A DNA stretch of 64,000 nucleotides from Motacilla alba alba. Lineage: Eukaryota > Chordata > Aves > Passeriformes > Motacillidae. A model generated the notes under the pieces. That model saw only the letters and a program-made list of their open reading frames with translations, had not been told where the DNA came from and made no database searches. Within the stretch, counting starts at the first letter, position 1. Each line of letters opens with the position of its first letter. The stretch lies in the NCBI RefSeq assembly GCF_015832195.1, contig NC_052019.1, positions 47,805,016-47,869,015 of the forward strand, given 5' to 3'. The position numbers and the translations under genes were made by a program. Below are positions 60,949 through 64,000 of this stretch, piece by piece.

Positions 60949-63900
60949 GGGAGCCCCCGCCGCGGGCGCGGCTCCCCGCGGCGCGGCCCCGCCGCCCGCC
61001 CCTCTCCGCCCCGCAGGGAAGAGAAACGCCGCCTCCCGCGGCGCCCCGCCGAGCCGGCCGCCGGCCCCCGGCCCCGGGCCGAGGAGGGACGGCCGGGGGG
61101 CGCCGGCCCCCGCCCCGCCAGCTCGTGGCCGTTACGGAACGATGCTAACCTGGTTTACCTGCCGTGCTGTTTCCATAAGACTGCTGGCTCTTTGGTTTCT
61201 TTTTATTTTTCTTCTTATTTTTAAAAAAAATTTCTCTCCTTTTTTTTTTTTTCTTTTCTTTTTTTTTTTTTTTTTTTAATTAATGGCAATCATGACGATT
61301 CGGGGCGGCTTGTAGGAACGGGGAGGTGGGAAAGGGAAAGTTTTAGCTGAACACCAGGTTCTCGCTGTCAGAAGTTCAGGGAAAGCAATGGCGAGTTCTT
61401 CTCCAGGTTTGCTGGTAGCAATGTGTCCCAGACAGACAACGGGCCACGGAGCCCAGTAGTAGGTGAAACGCACCCAAGTGATCTCTTTGGCAATGTCTTT
61501 TATGAAATAACCTGCTCGTGGTGTATTAAACACAATGGAAGAATAGCACAGGTATGACTGAACTGATTTCTGACTGAACTGTATGTACGGTTACTCTTAC
61601 AACGTTTCCTCGGAACTGACAATGTATTGTGTTCCCCAAAGCTGTAACAACAGGTTTTGAGATTTGCTAGACGTAGGAGAGACAGGCAGATCCCGTGTTG
61701 CAGACATTTCGGTTATTGTATTGGATATGACAGACAATGGGAAACAAAATACACAACCGTGAGGAAAATGGCAATTGGATGGTATCGTTAGGGGAAGGGA
61801 ACAAGTGCGAGGAAAGACTAGTAATCATACTTAATTCCTTGTCATTATAAAAATTATAGTGTTGCCGGTTCGACACACATCTCAGATGCATCTGAAGGTG
61901 TCGAGGATGATGGATTTAGTACAGAGGAGTAGTGTGTGGTGGGTGACACCAAGATTTGTAGTCACAGAAATCAGCAGCTAAGTGAGAAATTGCAACTTCC
62001 CTCTCGCGTGTATGCGCGCGCGTGTGTGTGTGTGCGTGTGCGTGTGTGTGTGTTTGCTTAGCGGTTTATTCCCTTGCTCATTGCTCACAGGAGCTCTCTC
62101 CAAGAAGAGATGGGATGAGGGATTCCAGGGAAAAAGCAACACTTAGACCCAATTAATTTGTTCTGTGTTAAATAAATTGAGATAATAGTGTTGGTATTGA
62201 CACTGCCATGGGACAAAAGCAACATTTGGGGGTTCACTGACATTTGGCTGATAGTATTAACTCTTTCCTAACCAGCCTCATCAAAACAACTAATGAATTC
62301 CTTCTTGCAAGAGTGAACTGACCTTGCTGAAAGTTTAATTTGTAGCTCTGCATCCTTTTAGCTCTTTTTTTTTGTGAATGGTGACCCAGCATTGCTAGCA
62401 CAAAAACCAGGATGGACTTCCCAGGGGAGAGAAACTAGACTGGGTTTTCAACTCCTGTTTTTCTCAATAATATGCCTTTGGTTTTGTAGCAAGTTTGCAA
62501 AAAGGATAGTTAACACCCTGGTCTGCTAATGCTGAGTACAGCCTAAAAGAGACTCCCTGAACCAGAGGCATGGAGAATTCCCCCCACACTACCCAGCACT
62601 GAGAGTGCCTTTGTGTGTCAAGTTCCCTCATTAGGCTTGCAAACCAGGGTGCTGCTGGGATTTAATGTTTGTGATAAATGACAGGTTCTGATGGTTTATC
62701 GATTTGTGCAGAAAGTGAGCTATCTCTGGAAGAAACGAATTTGTACATTATCAGATCTTCCTATGGGTTTGTGTGCATCTCTGAGCACCTTTCCAGAAGT
62801 TCCTTGCTCCTGACAAAGGTCTTTGGTAGTGTTAAAAACTTTTCAGGCGTGCTATGAGAATGCCTCCCATTAAAATTGTTTAACCATTGTGACTAGTAAA
62901 ACCCATGGTTTAATTAGCCACTTGTGTGCTCTCATAACCACCTGCCTTCACTTCTTGTCTTCATTTTCTCTTTCCCCCACTTGCTCTCTCCTGTTTGTGC
63001 TCTGTCAGATACGTAAACACAAAAGCTCCTCTGCTGCTGTACTGTGACTCGAAGGAAACAGGTTTCTCTTTCCAGCTGTGGAGATGTCAGTAAGGCATCA
63101 CTTCTCTGCAGGTCATGGCCCATCACAAAGTTTTGTCACAGGATGTGGCTAATTTCTTTACAGAGGTATGGTTTGTCAGTAGGAGAGGAAGAATAACTTA
63201 TTTACGTGGTGTTTTCCTTATATCTTCTTTCTTCTTTATAAAGAATTAAAATTAATAAAGTGACAGAAGGGCAGCAGCTACAGCACAGGTGCAGCAGCAG
63301 TGCTCTGGCTGTACGGCCACCAACTGGAAGGGTGCTGGAGGGTGACAGGGCCATCACAAGGGCCCTGTGGCAGCGGTGTTGGTGTTGGGGCTGGGCAAGG
63401 GCAGCCTCCCTGCAGAGTGAGTGCCTGGAGCAGCTCTTGGCCTGTGCTCCCGGGGAATCCACTGCTCTGCGTGGATGGTCCCCCGGCACCTCGGTTGGCA
63501 CGCACCCATGGGTATGCGTCAAGGATTGAGGGGCTCACATTCCACTACACACTTAGGTGATTCGTGAATTGTGCTCGACAGTGGCTGCAAAGTGCAGGGG
63601 TGATTTACAGCAGGGGGTGGAGCCATGTTTAAAAACAAATTAAAAATTAGAAAAATACCAATAAACCGTAAACTGGCTGACCCCACCGAAACCATTTCTC
63701 TCTTTTTCCTTTAAATCTCTTCTATGGGTGCAATGAAGGCAGAGGATATAACTCTCAAAGATAGTACATGGAGTTCAAGACAGATTCACATGAATGCTTT
63801 CCAGTTCCTGACCCTTGCATTTTCCATGGAATGCTTCTCATCCAGCATTTTTTTTAAAACACTTGAATTATTTTTTCCTACTTTTCTTGTACTGTTTTCA

Positions 63901-64000
63901 CATTAAAAGTGTCCCAATGCTCTAGTATTTCTCATAGAATGTTATTATTACTAGGAAATTTTATGTACGGCAATAATAAATCTATAAAAATCGGATTGAC
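60949..64000 (+). other. CXXC4: CXXC4 intron 2 continuing past the window end
   Basis: CpG-rich until about 61145, then T-rich (61190-61278), then ordinary AT-rich sequence. I looked for codons of the expected short last exon and saw none. The interval contains a (CG/TG)n alternating tract at 62005-62053. Small frames near 63202-63560 overlap on both strands and have no domain. Confidence 0.6.
62005..62053. repeat. (CG/TG)n alternating purine-pyrimidine tract
   Basis: About 49 bp of near-perfect alternation of CG and TG steps, a sequence type able to form Z-DNA. Confidence 0.9.

Larger units (their letters stand above)
58830..61145. promoter_or_regulatory. CXXC4: CpG island over the CXXC4 coding exon
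   Basis: GC- and CpG-rich sequence runs from late intron 1 through the coding exon and about 300 bp into the next intron, then drops abruptly to T-rich sequence near 61190. Much of the CpG content is imposed by Ala, Gly and Pro codons ending in C or G. Confidence 0.8.

Noticed and set aside
63202..63560. Overlapping 86-106-codon frames on both strands near the right end
   Set aside because: No domain and no resemblance to the CXXC4 last exon; chance frames in a moderately GC-rich patch.

Overview
This window is vertebrate nuclear DNA, almost certainly from a bird and possibly a songbird. The grounds are chicken-repeat-1 (CR1) LINE copies, including a clear 3' end with the avian CR1 tail; an LTR that I recognise from memory as an avian endogenous-retrovirus type; low overall repeat density; and one very GC-rich gene in an AT-rich gene desert. 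I see no bacterial-style operons, CRISPR array, tRNA or rRNA.

Only one protein gene is supported: CXXC4 (IDAX) on the + strand at the right end. A CpG island at about 56.2-57.0 kb precedes a non-coding first exon ending at a strong splice donor (57205/57206). Intron 1 (57206-59558) leads to the main coding exon (59559-60816), whose start codon is at 59737. That exon carries 360 codons and ends after the eight-cysteine CXXC zinc finger. The short last coding exon known from mammals is not visible before 64000, so the gene is incomplete here. CXXC4 protein binds unmethylated CpG DNA, binds Dishevelled to dampen Wnt/beta-catenin signalling, and in mammals acts on TET2. In mammals the flank on the promoter side of CXXC4 faces TET2, so positions 1-56000 are probably part of the CXXC4-TET2 intergenic desert.

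Layout: 0.4-1.8 kb, old minus-strand CR1 relic including reverse-transcriptase sequence; 3.8-4.6 kb, solo ERV LTR interrupted by a composite insertion; 10.1-10.6 kb, AT-rich homeodomain-motif cluster; 13.26-13.67 kb, an orphan CpG island; 19.6-20.05 kb, a second AT-rich cluster; 29.3-30.5 kb, another CR1/L3-like relic; 36.5-37.5 kb, a third candidate conserved element; 37.9-38.56 kb, a younger minus-strand CR1; 47.3-48.5 kb, a 1.1-kb segment bounded by an exact 29-bp direct repeat; 52.69-53.22 kb, a 530-bp GGAA/GGGA polypurine satellite; 56.2-64.0 kb, CXXC4. Other open frames in the desert lack recognisable domains or splice support and are treated as chance.

I did not find an obviously new biological system. 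The points most worth a second look are the orphan CpG island, the 29-bp repeat pair, the patchwork insertion in the LTR, the possible intron-retention C-terminus and uORFs of CXXC4, and a composite TCF/LEF-nuclear receptor site in CXXC4 intron 1.
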